A stretch of 7,534 nucleotides of DNA from an uncultured Planctomycetaceae bacterium (GTDB taxonomy: Bacteria > Planctomycetota > Planctomycetia > Planctomycetales > Planctomycetaceae), in contig CAIJTL010000360.1 of the NCBI GenBank assembly GCA_903823545.1, positions 1 through 7,534 of the forward strand, in the 5' to 3' direction. Of the stretch, positions 1 to 7,185 are shown in pieces (the stretch's first letter is position 1; every line of letters starts with the position of its first letter). The translations under genes were made by a program, and so were the position numbers. The notes beneath the pieces are model-generated. The model did not search any database. It was not told the origin of the DNA and saw nothing but the letters and a program-made list of their open reading frames with translations.

Positions 1-42
1 GCGACTTCGGGGGGAAGTGAGATGTGATCAAACATGAGAGAC

Positions 43-366
43 CTACCCAGCAACTTCGGAGAGGAAACCGACGGCACACAATATGGCCCCCGCCAAAAGT
101 CCGATAGTCGCCCCAGTGGTTCCGATCAAATACCAGCCAACGCATCCGCCTGTAATCATCGCGGCAATTAAAAAGGCTGCCCGTGAGGCGAACCAACCAA
201 TGACGAACGTTGTGGAGTTGGCCTCCGATTCTTCGCGATGTTCGTCGCTCACAAATCCCGTTTTAGCGACAGGGATCGAGTCACTCCTCGGCTCACGCCA
301 GCCACACTCGACGCATTCAGTTGCCTGATTCGACAACGGGCGACTGCACTTTCGACATGGCTTCAT
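43..366 (-). CDS. Small zinc-ribbon membrane protein, function unknown
   Basis: The 107-residue product opens with two CxxC pairs (Cys4/Cys7 and Cys18/Cys21), the pattern of a short zinc ribbon that would face the cytoplasm. A polar linker (about 24-52) follows, then two hydrophobic stretches (about 56-80 and 83-104) joined by a tight Gly/Thr turn, so the protein is probably a membrane hairpin. Small zinc-ribbon proteins of this layout are common hypothetical proteins in planctomycetes; I know no defined function. It starts 106 bases after the stop of the large cytochrome gene on the same strand and could share its transcript. A short hairpin (375-389; six pairs including one G-U, three-base loop) ends about 8 bases before the start codon. 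The ribosome site is weak. A five-pair hairpin (4-18) lies downstream with no visible T-run. The gene is real on composition and motif; its role is open. Confidence 0.72.
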   Translation of the reverse strand: MKPCRKCSRPLSNQATECVECGWREPRSDSIPVAKTGFVSDEHREESEANSTTFVIGWFASRAAFLIAAMITGGCVGWYLIGTTGATIGLLAGAILCAVGFLSEVAG

Positions 367-472
367 GATTTTCTCGAAGCTTAGCCTCGCTCACTGCGGG
401 CACGGCATTGGTATGTTGCGAGGAGCGATCTTCAATTTCCGCAAAAAGACTACGTGTTGTTCCAAGGTAAAA

Positions 473-3400
473 TCACGGGGCTCCTAAACGATGCACCGTG
501 TTATTCAATGTCCCTTGAATTGCTTCTCCGCTTGCTGACTTCAGCGTGAATTTGATTTCCATGCACCACGTCGGTTCGATCTTCGGGATTTCGAGTGATA
601 CCGTCTTTCCGTCTTCGCTCAAGTTCACCTTCGTGATGTCGAGCGATCGTTCGTCGTGATGCTGGGAGCCGTAATTGGCAGTTCGTTTCAAACTCCAAGT
701 TTTGACGGCGTAGTTTGCAACCTGCGTGGCTGCTTCGCGGTCTAGTGGAGAGGTAAACGTCATCGACATTCCACGCTTCGTTGCATGCAAGCCAACAGGC
801 ACGTGCATCGGTCGCCCAGTTGCTCGAACGCGATAGAAGCCTCCCGGCTGTATCGCATTTCCGGCCCATGCAAACATCCCGCATAAATAGAGCTGTCCGT
901 CCGTCGGATGAAATCGCCCACGCATCGTCCCCGTCGGAAAAGTAGGTAGCGGCAGTTCGATCATGCCTCCTTGCTTCACGCCGTCCACTTCTTCAAACGG
1001 CACAACGAAGACTTTTCCGTAGCCGTAAGAAAGATTGAGCAGCGAGCCCTTCAGCGGCCCCCAACGATCGCTCGTCACCCAAAGCAGCTCCGCGGGTGAT
1101 CGGTCGAAGGCGTTCGTGATCCAACAGAGCGGAGGTTCCATCGCAGAATCTGATGAATCAGTGACGTCGTGATAGCCAAACATGTTGCCGTAGAATCGAG
1201 GCTTCTCCCCAGGCTTTGCAGGAACCACCCAATTGATGCGGTTCTTTGGGTTCCAATGTCCTTCTTGATCAGTCACCACGAACGAGCCATCGGGATTGAG
1301 ACACACTCCGTTCGCCGCTCGAAAACCGTTGGCAATGATGTCGGTTTTCGCCCCATCGGGACTCACTCGCAGCAGCGTACCGTGATGCGGAACAACGGCC
1401 GACAGTGCGTGACGAGCGGACTTCGCGTAATAGAAATTGCCAGCCGCATCGACCTGCAACCCCATCGCGAATTCGTGGAAGTGCTCCGTCACTTGATGAT
1501 CGCTGTTGAGACACTCATAAAAATCGGTCTCGCCATCACCGTTGAAATCTCGCAAGACCACAAGCTGGTCGCGACATGTCACATGAATTTGCCCGTTGAC
1601 GATCTTCAGGCCGAGCGGCTGAAACAATCCCGACGCGATCCGCTGCCACTTGAGGAGCCTTGATGCCTTTTCTGAAACTGATCCAGAGCCTGCAGGCGGT
1701 TCATCAAACGACACCAACCAAACATCTCCGTCCCACGAACAAACCGCCGCGCGATTCCCTTCCGGATAGAAATCAAAGCCAGTCAGCCGCATCTGACACA
1801 ACCACGGATTGTTGACCGGCGGATTGAGCACATCGACCGCGAACGGACCATTGTCCGCACCGAGCACAACATTCGACGTCAACACTTCTGGCCAACGACG
1901 CGGCCCGCCGTGAGTCAATGCGGCAAGGTCCACTGCCGGTGATTCTGTGAGACTGACGAGATCGTCTGCTTCGACAATCTTTTGCGACAAAACTCGCGTC
2001 GACAGCGTGAACTGCAACGACTCTTCGCCAGCAGGCAACTTCAACAACAACGTTCCGTTCGTCTCACGCAACCACTCAGCGCCGGCAATCTGCGGAGCAA
2101 GTCCCGCAGCAATCGTTGATGGTCCGCTCTGCTCACCCGCATGGCTTCGCCGCGCCACGTGTCCGCGACCGGTCGCATCAGCGACTACATCGCCGTCCGT
2201 TTTGTCGTCGGCGGTTTTGTTTCCATAAGCCTTCTCGAATCGCCAATAAGCGACCAGCGATTGCTCACCAAGTTTCTTCTCTGATGCGGCAGGCAATTCC
2301 GTTGACACGTCACGTTGATAGAACCGCAACTCCGACATCTCACCGTCGAAGTACGACTGCGGTTCCGGGAAATTTGGAGCTGCGAAGCCGACTCGCACCA
2401 CTTGTCCAACGGCCATTCCTTGCGGCTTGAGCCTTCCTTCGCCGTCAATTTTTCCGTCCACAAACAATCGGACACGACCGGTCTTCTGCGTCCAAGTCAT
2501 CGCCACGTGATGCCACTTACCGTCTGCGACGTCGGCTTTCGATGTAACAGCGCCGACCCAGCCGATGTCGAAGCACAGCTTGCCCCCGCGCACGAACAAC
2601 GCCTTTCCGTCTGGAACCCAAGCATCGCCGGACTTTGTTTGGCAGAAGAGCGAGCCACCACGCTTCGTCCGTATTCGAGCAACGATCGAGTAATTCTGGC
2701 TCGTTAGATCAAAGTCCTCAGCCTTCGCGACGTTCAATGACGTCCGGCCATCAAACGCAATTCCGGCTTTGTGTGAGGACGGCGGCGAAACCAGCATCGC
2801 CACACTTCCTTCAGCCTTGTTGTTACCCGCATCGACCCCAATTGTTTCAACCCGTGAGTCAGCCGTCGGAGACGACGCCACCAACATCGTCATCGCACGC
2901 GGACGAGGCCCCACTTGAAACGTCCGCCTGAAGATTGGCGACGTTTTTTCAGCGGTGACTCCGGGCATCTCCAACACGTTCGTCTCGCCGACCGAGTACG
3001 ACATGACGACTTGCTCACCGAATTGATACAGCCCGCGATACTTCCCCCAAGACCGAGGAACCGGGCCATATCGCCGTCCGTCACGACCGATCACTCGCTC
3101 GTCATCGAACCGACCTGTCTCCGGGTTTGCCCAGCCGGGCCCGCTCGGATTCGCGATCTGCACGGCCCCTACCAGTTGCGGATGCGTTCCATGTCGTCCA
3201 TCAAAATTGATCCCCTGCCAGTTAATAAAATTCGGCTCGCCTTCACGCGGTGCCGCACTCCACGCCGCCGACATTCGCAGCGTGTCGTGCTCAAATACGC
3301 TCCAGTGATTCCCGCGCGACACACCGCCGGGGCCAGAATCGAGCCGCACGGCGATCCCTTTGTAAGCGAAGTTCGGCTTCACAACGTCACCCTTCTTGTC

Positions 3401-4528
3401 CTCATCGCTGGCAATCTCTCCGACAAACTTCGGCTCGGTTGCCTCATAGGTCGCAATTAAGAACGGCCCATAATTCATCGCCGACCAAGCGTCGATATTC
3501 GACGGTGCAGGCCCACGTGTATTTCCCTTCGGCAGCCCCGCCAGATAACGGTCATCAACGCGTACGAACTGCGAAACATTGTGCGGTTTGAGATACGTCT
3601 CGCGGACGTAATGAATCACGTCATATTTTTGCTGCGGTACCATCCAAGTCTGCGGAGCCATCAGCCCGAAGCCGTGCGTCAGCGTTTGGTACATCCGAAA
3701 CGGATCGCTGCCGTTTTTGAATTTCCCTTCGGCGAACTTCAGCGATGTCGGCAGCGAACCCGGTTGCTCCTTCGTCCCGTGACAGTTGATGCAGAGTCGG
3801 TTGTAAATTGCCTCGCCCCGCTTGAATGCTTTTGCGGCGACATCAGGCCGATCGAACTCTGCGATCATCCCGGCGTGGTCGACCAGCTTTTCGTATTCCG
3901 GAATCTGCATCACGAGCAACGACGCCGATGGCTGAAGTTCCTGCGCACGTTTCGATCCACCGCTTGCAATCTCAATCAGATACCTCGCCAAATCGAGGAA
4001 CTGTTGCCGGCTCGCGAGTTGATTTGCTTGCCCCGGCGGCATGATCGAAGTCTTGCCAATGACTTGTTCGTCAATCTCCGCTTTCTTCAGAGTGATTAAC
4101 TTCCCTTCCGAAGTCTCACGCAACACAAGCTTGTCCGCCGCGTCTTCGATCAACAAACCAACGATCGACTTCCCACCAACCGTTTGCACCGTGATCGGTT
4201 CAAAGCCCTTGCGAATGACCTTCGACGGTTCCAGCACCGATTCGACAATGTGCTCCGCGCTGACCTCATTGCCGAGCTTCGTCAAATCCGGCCCCATTGA
4301 TTGCACGGTCGTCGCAGACTGGCCGACCGCATGACACTTCGCACAAGCAAAGTATGGCTGATGAAACAAAATAGCCCCGCGCTGCGGATCACCTTCCGTC
4401 CGAGCGGCCTTCGCCAACGCGATCGCACCTTCTGCAACGAGTTGTTCTTGTAACGACTGCGCCTCCGCAATATTCGACAGGCCGAAGCACACACCTAGCG
4501 CAACCAGTAGCTGAAATCTCAACATCAT
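473..4528 (-). CDS. Exported PVC-type two-haem cytochrome c with LamG-like and beta-propeller domains
   Basis: The product is 1351 residues from the ATG at 4528. A signal peptide covers about 1-23, with a likely AEA|Q cleavage site. The first haem site is CAKCH (62-66) in a planctomycete-type cytochrome c domain (about 45-188); Met163 in 'SIMPPG' is the likely axial ligand. The second is CINCH (246-250), with Met290 as candidate ligand. Residues about 340-545 resemble the PVC domain often labelled DUF6797 ('MNYGPFL', 'YKGIAVRLD', 'FDGRHGTHP'). A LamG/concanavalin-like fold spans about 587-745 ('DGKWHHVAMTW', 'RLFVDGK'). A six-bladed-type propeller like sorbosone or glucose dehydrogenases spans about 905-1235 and carries an EF-hand-like calcium loop (994-1005). 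An Ig/Fn3-like tail ends the protein. Such proteins are thought to take part in periplasmic oxidation, perhaps of sugars; the substrate is unknown. The frame stays open to 4669, but that would run into the tRNA terminator and bury the signal peptide. Confidence 0.95.
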   Translation of the reverse strand: MMLRFQLLVALGVCFGLSNIAEAQSLQEQLVAEGAIALAKAARTEGDPQRGAILFHQPYFACAKCHAVGQSATTVQSMGPDLTKLGNEVSAEHIVESVLEPSKVIRKGFEPITVQTVGGKSIVGLLIEDAADKLVLRETSEGKLITLKKAEIDEQVIGKTSIMPPGQANQLASRQQFLDLARYLIEIASGGSKRAQELQPSASLLVMQIPEYEKLVDHAGMIAEFDRPDVAAKAFKRGEAIYNRLCINCHGTKEQPGSLPTSLKFAEGKFKNGSDPFRMYQTLTHGFGLMAPQTWMVPQQKYDVIHYVRETYLKPHNVSQFVRVDDRYLAGLPKGNTRGPAPSNIDAWSAMNYGPFLIATYEATEPKFVGEIASDEDKKGDVVKPNFAYKGIAVRLDSGPGGVSRGNHWSVFEHDTLRMSAAWSAAPREGEPNFINWQGINFDGRHGTHPQLVGAVQIANPSGPGWANPETGRFDDERVIGRDGRRYGPVPRSWGKYRGLYQFGEQVVMSYSVGETNVLEMPGVTAEKTSPIFRRTFQVGPRPRAMTMLVASSPTADSRVETIGVDAGNNKAEGSVAMLVSPPSSHKAGIAFDGRTSLNVAKAEDFDLTSQNYSIVARIRTKRGGSLFCQTKSGDAWVPDGKALFVRGGKLCFDIGWVGAVTSKADVADGKWHHVAMTWTQKTGRVRLFVDGKIDGEGRLKPQGMAVGQVVRVGFAAPNFPEPQSYFDGEMSELRFYQRDVSTELPAASEKKLGEQSLVAYWRFEKAYGNKTADDKTDGDVVADATGRGHVARRSHAGEQSGPSTIAAGLAPQIAGAEWLRETNGTLLLKLPAGEESLQFTLSTRVLSQKIVEADDLVSLTESPAVDLAALTHGGPRRWPEVLTSNVVLGADNGPFAVDVLNPPVNNPWLCQMRLTGFDFYPEGNRAAVCSWDGDVWLVSFDEPPAGSGSVSEKASRLLKWQRIASGLFQPLGLKIVNGQIHVTCRDQLVVLRDFNGDGETDFYECLNSDHQVTEHFHEFAMGLQVDAAGNFYYAKSARHALSAVVPHHGTLLRVSPDGAKTDIIANGFRAANGVCLNPDGSFVVTDQEGHWNPKNRINWVVPAKPGEKPRFYGNMFGYHDVTDSSDSAMEPPLCWITNAFDRSPAELLWVTSDRWGPLKGSLLNLSYGYGKVFVVPFEEVDGVKQGGMIELPLPTFPTGTMRGRFHPTDGQLYLCGMFAWAGNAIQPGGFYRVRATGRPMHVPVGLHATKRGMSMTFTSPLDREAATQVANYAVKTWSLKRTANYGSQHHDERSLDITKVNLSEDGKTVSLEIPKIEPTWCMEIKFTLKSASGEAIQGTLNNTVHRLGAP

Positions 4529-4657
4529 GGTTTCCAGTGAGAGAGGGACTGTCACAGGACCGGCCAACATCGACTTCGCGAGTATCGACAGTCGTTTGAG
4601 GAATTTCCGCAGGTTGGCGACCACGGTCTTTGCGATCCAGCGGCAACGTGACCACAC

Positions 4658-4694
4658 AAAAAAAGCCATCGTCGAGCAATTTCGACGACGGCTT
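4658..4694 (-). terminator. Intrinsic terminator of tRNA-Ser
   Basis: On the minus strand a 13-pair stem (4694-4682 with 4675-4663, one G-U wobble) closes a six-base loop and is followed by a run of seven T ending at 4658. It begins 11 bases after the tRNA 3' end. It should end transcripts from the tRNA, and from the small gene upstream if the two are co-transcribed. The cytochrome gene would then need its own promoter between 4657 and 4529, where I see no convincing -35/-10 pair. Confidence 0.92.
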
Positions 4695-4705
4695 CACTTA
4701 TTATG

Positions 4706-4792
<87 letters not shown>

Positions 4793-4881
4793 GAGATTCA
4801 GGCACATCCGTCGAAAATTCCCGTCGGCAACGTGGTTACCAACGGAATCTCCAGGGCCGGGATGCAGCGAGCAGACGATGC

Positions 4882-5124
4882 TTAGGCTTCCGCCGTTGCA
4901 ACCGCTCGGCGTTGCTTCAGGTCCTCGTTGTTCGCTTCAATTTTCGCAACCGCAGCGAGTCGGTGGCGAAGTTGGCGACATCGAGCATTCAAATTCCGCC
5001 ACTTAGGGTTACGCGGACGGGCCGCGACGGCTAAACCCTGTTGATCCAATTCCTTCTCGCAGGCAGCCAGTTCGGTGCTCGCGTTAGAAAGTTGCCATTC
5101 CAAATTTGGTCGTTTCTGTCCCAT
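4882..5124 (-). CDS. Small basic helical protein, unknown function
   Basis: The 80-residue product starts 'MGQKRPNLEWQL' and ends with an Ala-rich tail. I do not recognise a named family. It looks like two amphipathic helices (about 7-29 and 42-78) split by a Pro/Arg-containing turn ('RPRNPKWR', 37-43). The second helix is Arg-rich (RCRQLRHRL, 48-56), which fits a helical hairpin or coiled coil with a basic face that could bind nucleic acid or a partner; that role is inference. There is no signal peptide or membrane segment, so it is cytoplasmic. A GAGG lies about 14 bases before the ATG, a long spacing for a ribosome site. A seven-pair hairpin (5156-5175) sits in its leader. The tRNA-Ser gene follows 89 bases later. 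The amino-acid pattern looks selected, not random, but with no family match the gene remains moderately certain. Confidence 0.65.
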   Translation of the reverse strand: MGQKRPNLEWQLSNASTELAACEKELDQQGLAVAARPRNPKWRNLNARCRQLRHRLAAVAKIEANNEDLKQRRAVATAEA

Positions 5125-5155
5125 AGTCGATCAATTGGCCTCAAAGGGAAATAAC

Positions 5156-5175
5156 TTGCCGACAGAGTTCGGCAA
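5156..5175. other. Small inverted repeat in the ridA / small-gene gap
   Basis: A perfect seven-base inverted repeat (TTGCCGA, six-base loop, TCGGCAA) lies in the 257-base gap between ridA and the small helical-protein gene. It is 31 bases upstream of the small gene's start codon and about 200 bases past the ridA stop. There is no adjacent T-run on either strand, so a leader structure or operator is as likely as a terminator. Nothing else convincing is visible in the gap. Confidence 0.35.
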
Positions 5176-5381
5176 CAAACGAATGCGGGATTCTGGCAGG
5201 AAGCTCGGTTTCGTTCAACGGACGCCGACAGAAAATCGCAATGTTAATGGGAGGATGTCAAATATGGCGGGAAGGTTGCCGGAAAACGACGTGCAAATCG
5301 ATGTCTTTTGAATCCACAAACGGCTTTCTGCGAGTCTCAGGCTGCTCCGAAGAGCCCCATCCCTGCGTCGAGTTCAAAGTC

Positions 5382-5840
5382 TTACTGGACTTGAAAAATC
5401 GCTTCTATTTCAACCGCAATATTGCTCGGCAACGATCCCATTCCAACCGCACTGCGAGCGGCTTTGCCATTTTCACCCCAGATTTCAACCATTAAATCGC
5501 TGAAGCCATTGATGACCTTCGGATGATTCTTGAAATCAGGCGTGCTGTTAACCATTCCGAGAACCTTGACTACTCGAACTATTCGATCAAGGCTGCCAAG
5601 TTGCTTCTTCAGCGTGGCCAACATCGCCAGACCGACTTGGCGTGCTCCAGCGATCCCTTGCTCTTCCGTCAAATCGTCACCGACGCGACCACATATCAAA
5701 GTGTCATCAGACTTGAGTGGGCCGGTTCCCGACACATAACAGAGTTCTCCGATAATCACGACTGGTGAGTAAGTCCCAGCAGGCTTCGGAGCTTTCGGAA
5801 GTTCCAATTTCAATTCCACGATACGCGCATCGGCACTCAT
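5382..5840 (-). CDS. RidA/YjgF/YER057c family protein (reactive imine deaminase-like)
   Basis: The product is 152 residues. RidA proteins are small trimeric cytoplasmic enzymes that hydrolyse 2-aminoacrylate and related enamine/imine intermediates from PLP enzymes. Here 'PAGTYSPVV' (20-28), 'YVSGTGPL' (35-42) and the end 'ARSAVGMGSLP...VEIEAIF' (128-149) align with the family; Arg129 matches the catalytic Arg105 of E. coli RidA and Tyr24 its conserved Tyr. The longer form, with 'DRIVRVVKVLGMVNSTPDF' and 'KVINGFSDL', fits the 150-residue subfamily rather than the roughly 128-residue E. coli type, so the substrate may differ. The start at 5840 is chosen for its GGAGG seven bases upstream; the open frame upstream to 5972 is not family-like. 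A TAGAAT hexamer (5871-5866) is a possible -10 without a good -35. Past the stop, a four-pair hairpin with a UUCG loop (5355-5344) lacks a T-run. It is divergent from floA. Confidence 0.94.
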   Translation of the reverse strand: MSADARIVELKLELPKAPKPAGTYSPVVIIGELCYVSGTGPLKSDDTLICGRVGDDLTEEQGIAGARQVGLAMLATLKKQLGSLDRIVRVVKVLGMVNSTPDFKNHPKVINGFSDLMVEIWGENGKAARSAVGMGSLPSNIAVEIEAIFQVQ

Positions 5841-5963
5841 CAGTCGTCCTCCAACGGGAAAGCGAATTCTATTTCGCGGTGAATTCAAAACACCGGTCGC
5901 AGCCAGCACGATAGCGGTTGATCTGCGAATTCCAATCGAACGCTGCCATCGTTCGCAGGCAAG

Positions 5964-5983
5964 TTGCAACAAAGTGACACTGG
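5964..5983 (+). repeat. Shared 20-base element, copy 1 (upstream of floA)
   Basis: This 20-base stretch matches 7079-7098 at 15 of 20 positions without gaps. The identical core is TTGC, then after five bases AGTGACACT, which is an inverted repeat of four bases around a central A. Copy 1 overlaps the candidate floA promoter. It may be an operator; it could also be chance similarity. Confidence 0.3.
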
Positions 5984-5991
5984 TCTACAAT
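5964..5991 (+). promoter_or_regulatory. Candidate sigma-70-like promoter of floA
   Basis: TTGCAA (5964-5969, four of six to the -35 consensus) and TACAAT (5986-5991, five of six to the -10) are 16 bases apart. Transcription would start near 5998, giving a leader of about 65 bases before the floA ATG. The spacer contains the near-palindrome AGTGACACT (5973-5981), a position where a bound repressor would block polymerase. The call is by eye only. Confidence 0.45.
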
Positions 5992-6062
5992 GCCGCTCAC
6001 CTCGAATCCCTGTTGGTTTGCGAGTTCTCTTCGTCACCGAGTCCAGCTTGTTGGGAGTCGCT

Positions 6063-7055
6063 ATGGCCCAATCCATTTCGTTTGCGTTGCTTGGTCAGGC
6101 TCAAAAAAGCAGTGACATCACCCAACTTCTTTTGACTGGCGCCATCATCGCCGGAGTCGTGTTCGCAGCAGCTTTCGGGGTGATGTTCTTGATGTTCTTC
6201 AATCTGTGGCTTCGAGCATTCGTCACGCGAGCCCAGATCAGCTTGATGAAGCTGATGTTCATGAAACTGCGGAAAGTGAACCCGCAAATCATCGTCGATG
6301 CAAAAATCATGGCCGTGCAGGCCGGGTTGACCGATGTGACCAATCAAGGACTCGAAGCCCACTTCCTCGCTGGCGGAAACGTGCGTCGCTGCGTGCAAGC
6401 ATTGATCGCCGCCCACCGCGCAAAAATTGACCTGAACTGGGACACGGCCGCAGCAATCGACCTTGCAGGTCGAAATGTTTTGGAGGCTGTTCAGACAAGC
6501 GTGAATCCGAAAGTCATCGACTGTCCCGACAGCAAGCGAACGGGGCGGCAAACGTTGGACGGCGTCGCAAAAAACGGTATTCAACTCAAAGTTCGGGCTC
6601 GCGTGACAGTGCGAACAAACTTAGCTCAGTTGATCGGTGGTGCGACAGAAGAAACAGTCATCGCACGTGTCGGTGAAGGAATCGTGTCCGCGATCGGCTC
6701 ATCAGACACCCATCTCGATGTTCTCGAAAACCCCACATTGATTGCCCACGCCGTACTGGCAAAAGGCCTCGACGCTCAAACTGCATTTGAAATCGTGTCG
6801 ATCGACATCGCAGACATCGACGTCGGTGAAAATGTTGGAGCACGCTTGCAGGCGGATCAAGCAGAAGCCGACATGCGCGTTGCACGAGCGAAAGCGGAGG
6901 AGCGACGCGCGAAAGCAGTCGCGACAGAGCAGCAAAACCGAGCACTCACCGCTGAAAACCGAGCGAAGGTCGTATTGGCCGAAGCGGAAGTTCCACGAGC
7001 AATCGCAGCCGCATATCTCGCCGGGAATCTCCGAACTGTGAATTCAGCGACTTAG
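6063..7055 (+). CDS. floA: Flotillin-like protein FloA (SPFH/YqfA family)
   Basis: The product is 330 residues, a membrane scaffold that forms functional membrane microdomains at the inner face of the cytoplasmic membrane. A short polar N-terminus precedes a hydrophobic membrane insertion (about 22-50). The FloA core follows: 'HFLAGGNV' (100-107), '[23 protein letters not shown]' region (131-153), '[12 protein letters not shown]' (176-187), '[22 protein letters not shown]' region (192-213), 'VLENP' (220-224) and '[15 protein letters not shown]' (241-255). An Ala/Glu/Arg-rich coiled coil (about 262-312) ends in 'AEAEVPRAI'. Compared with Bacillus FloA there is an insertion of about seven residues near 155-163, and the tail stops right after 'GNL', lacking the usual 30 or so residues with 'MDY...ADT'. 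The start at 6063 has GGGAG five bases upstream and fits family length; the frame is open from 5964, but that would overlap the promoter. No nfeD partner gene is adjacent. Confidence 0.96.
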   Translation: MAQSISFALLGQAQKSSDITQLLLTGAIIAGVVFAAAFGVMFLMFFNLWLRAFVTRAQISLMKLMFMKLRKVNPQIIVDAKIMAVQAGLTDVTNQGLEAHFLAGGNVRRCVQALIAAHRAKIDLNWDTAAAIDLAGRNVLEAVQTSVNPKVIDCPDSKRTGRQTLDGVAKNGIQLKVRARVTVRTNLAQLIGGATEETVIARVGEGIVSAIGSSDTHLDVLENPTLIAHAVLAKGLDAQTAFEIVSIDIADIDVGENVGARLQADQAEADMRVARAKAEERRAKAVATEQQNRALTAENRAKVVLAEAEVPRAIAAAYLAGNLRTVNSAT

Positions 7056-7078
7056 TCAGACCGACTTCTTATCAAGAC

Positions 7079-7098
7079 TTGCCAACGAGTGACACTAG
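7079..7098 (+). repeat. Shared 20-base element, copy 2 (between floA and the permease gene)
   Basis: This second copy of the TTGC-N5-AGTGACACT element starts 24 bases after the floA stop and ends 87 bases before the permease ATG. In copy 1 the palindromic core ends 81 bases before floA; here it ends 89 bases before the permease start. No good -10 hexamer sits at the matching distance here, so if it has a function it is more likely protein binding than a promoter. Confidence 0.28.
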
Positions 7099-7185
7099 GG
7101 TTTCAAAACAACCGCCAGCACGTTGTCTCAGCAGACATCAGCTAGGAATTTTCGCTCTCTAATCAATCACGCAAAGGCAATCACG

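Noticed and set aside
2915..4099. Long plus-strand open frames opposite the cytochrome gene (2915-3460 and 3581-4099)
   Set aside because: They lie antisense to well-matched protein domains, show no recognisable motif and have Arg/Pro/His-rich composition typical of shadow frames.
5233..5261. Perfect TTGACA on the minus strand (5261-5256) as a promoter for the small gene
   Set aside because: No acceptable -10 hexamer lies 16-18 bases downstream.
5841..5932. Three GAATTC hexamers (5864, 5881, 5927) in the ridA/floA gap
   Set aside because: Their spacing is irregular (17 and 46 bases) and the hexamer is short; no larger shared repeat surrounds them.
5997..6584. 195-residue minus-strand open frame opposite floA
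   Set aside because: It is antisense to a clearly conserved FloA core; its His/Cys/Gln-rich sequence has no family features.
7021..7100. Possible frameshift ending floA early
   Set aside because: Reading the other two frames after 'GNL' does not recover the expected 'MDY...ADT' tail, so a natural short end is more likely.
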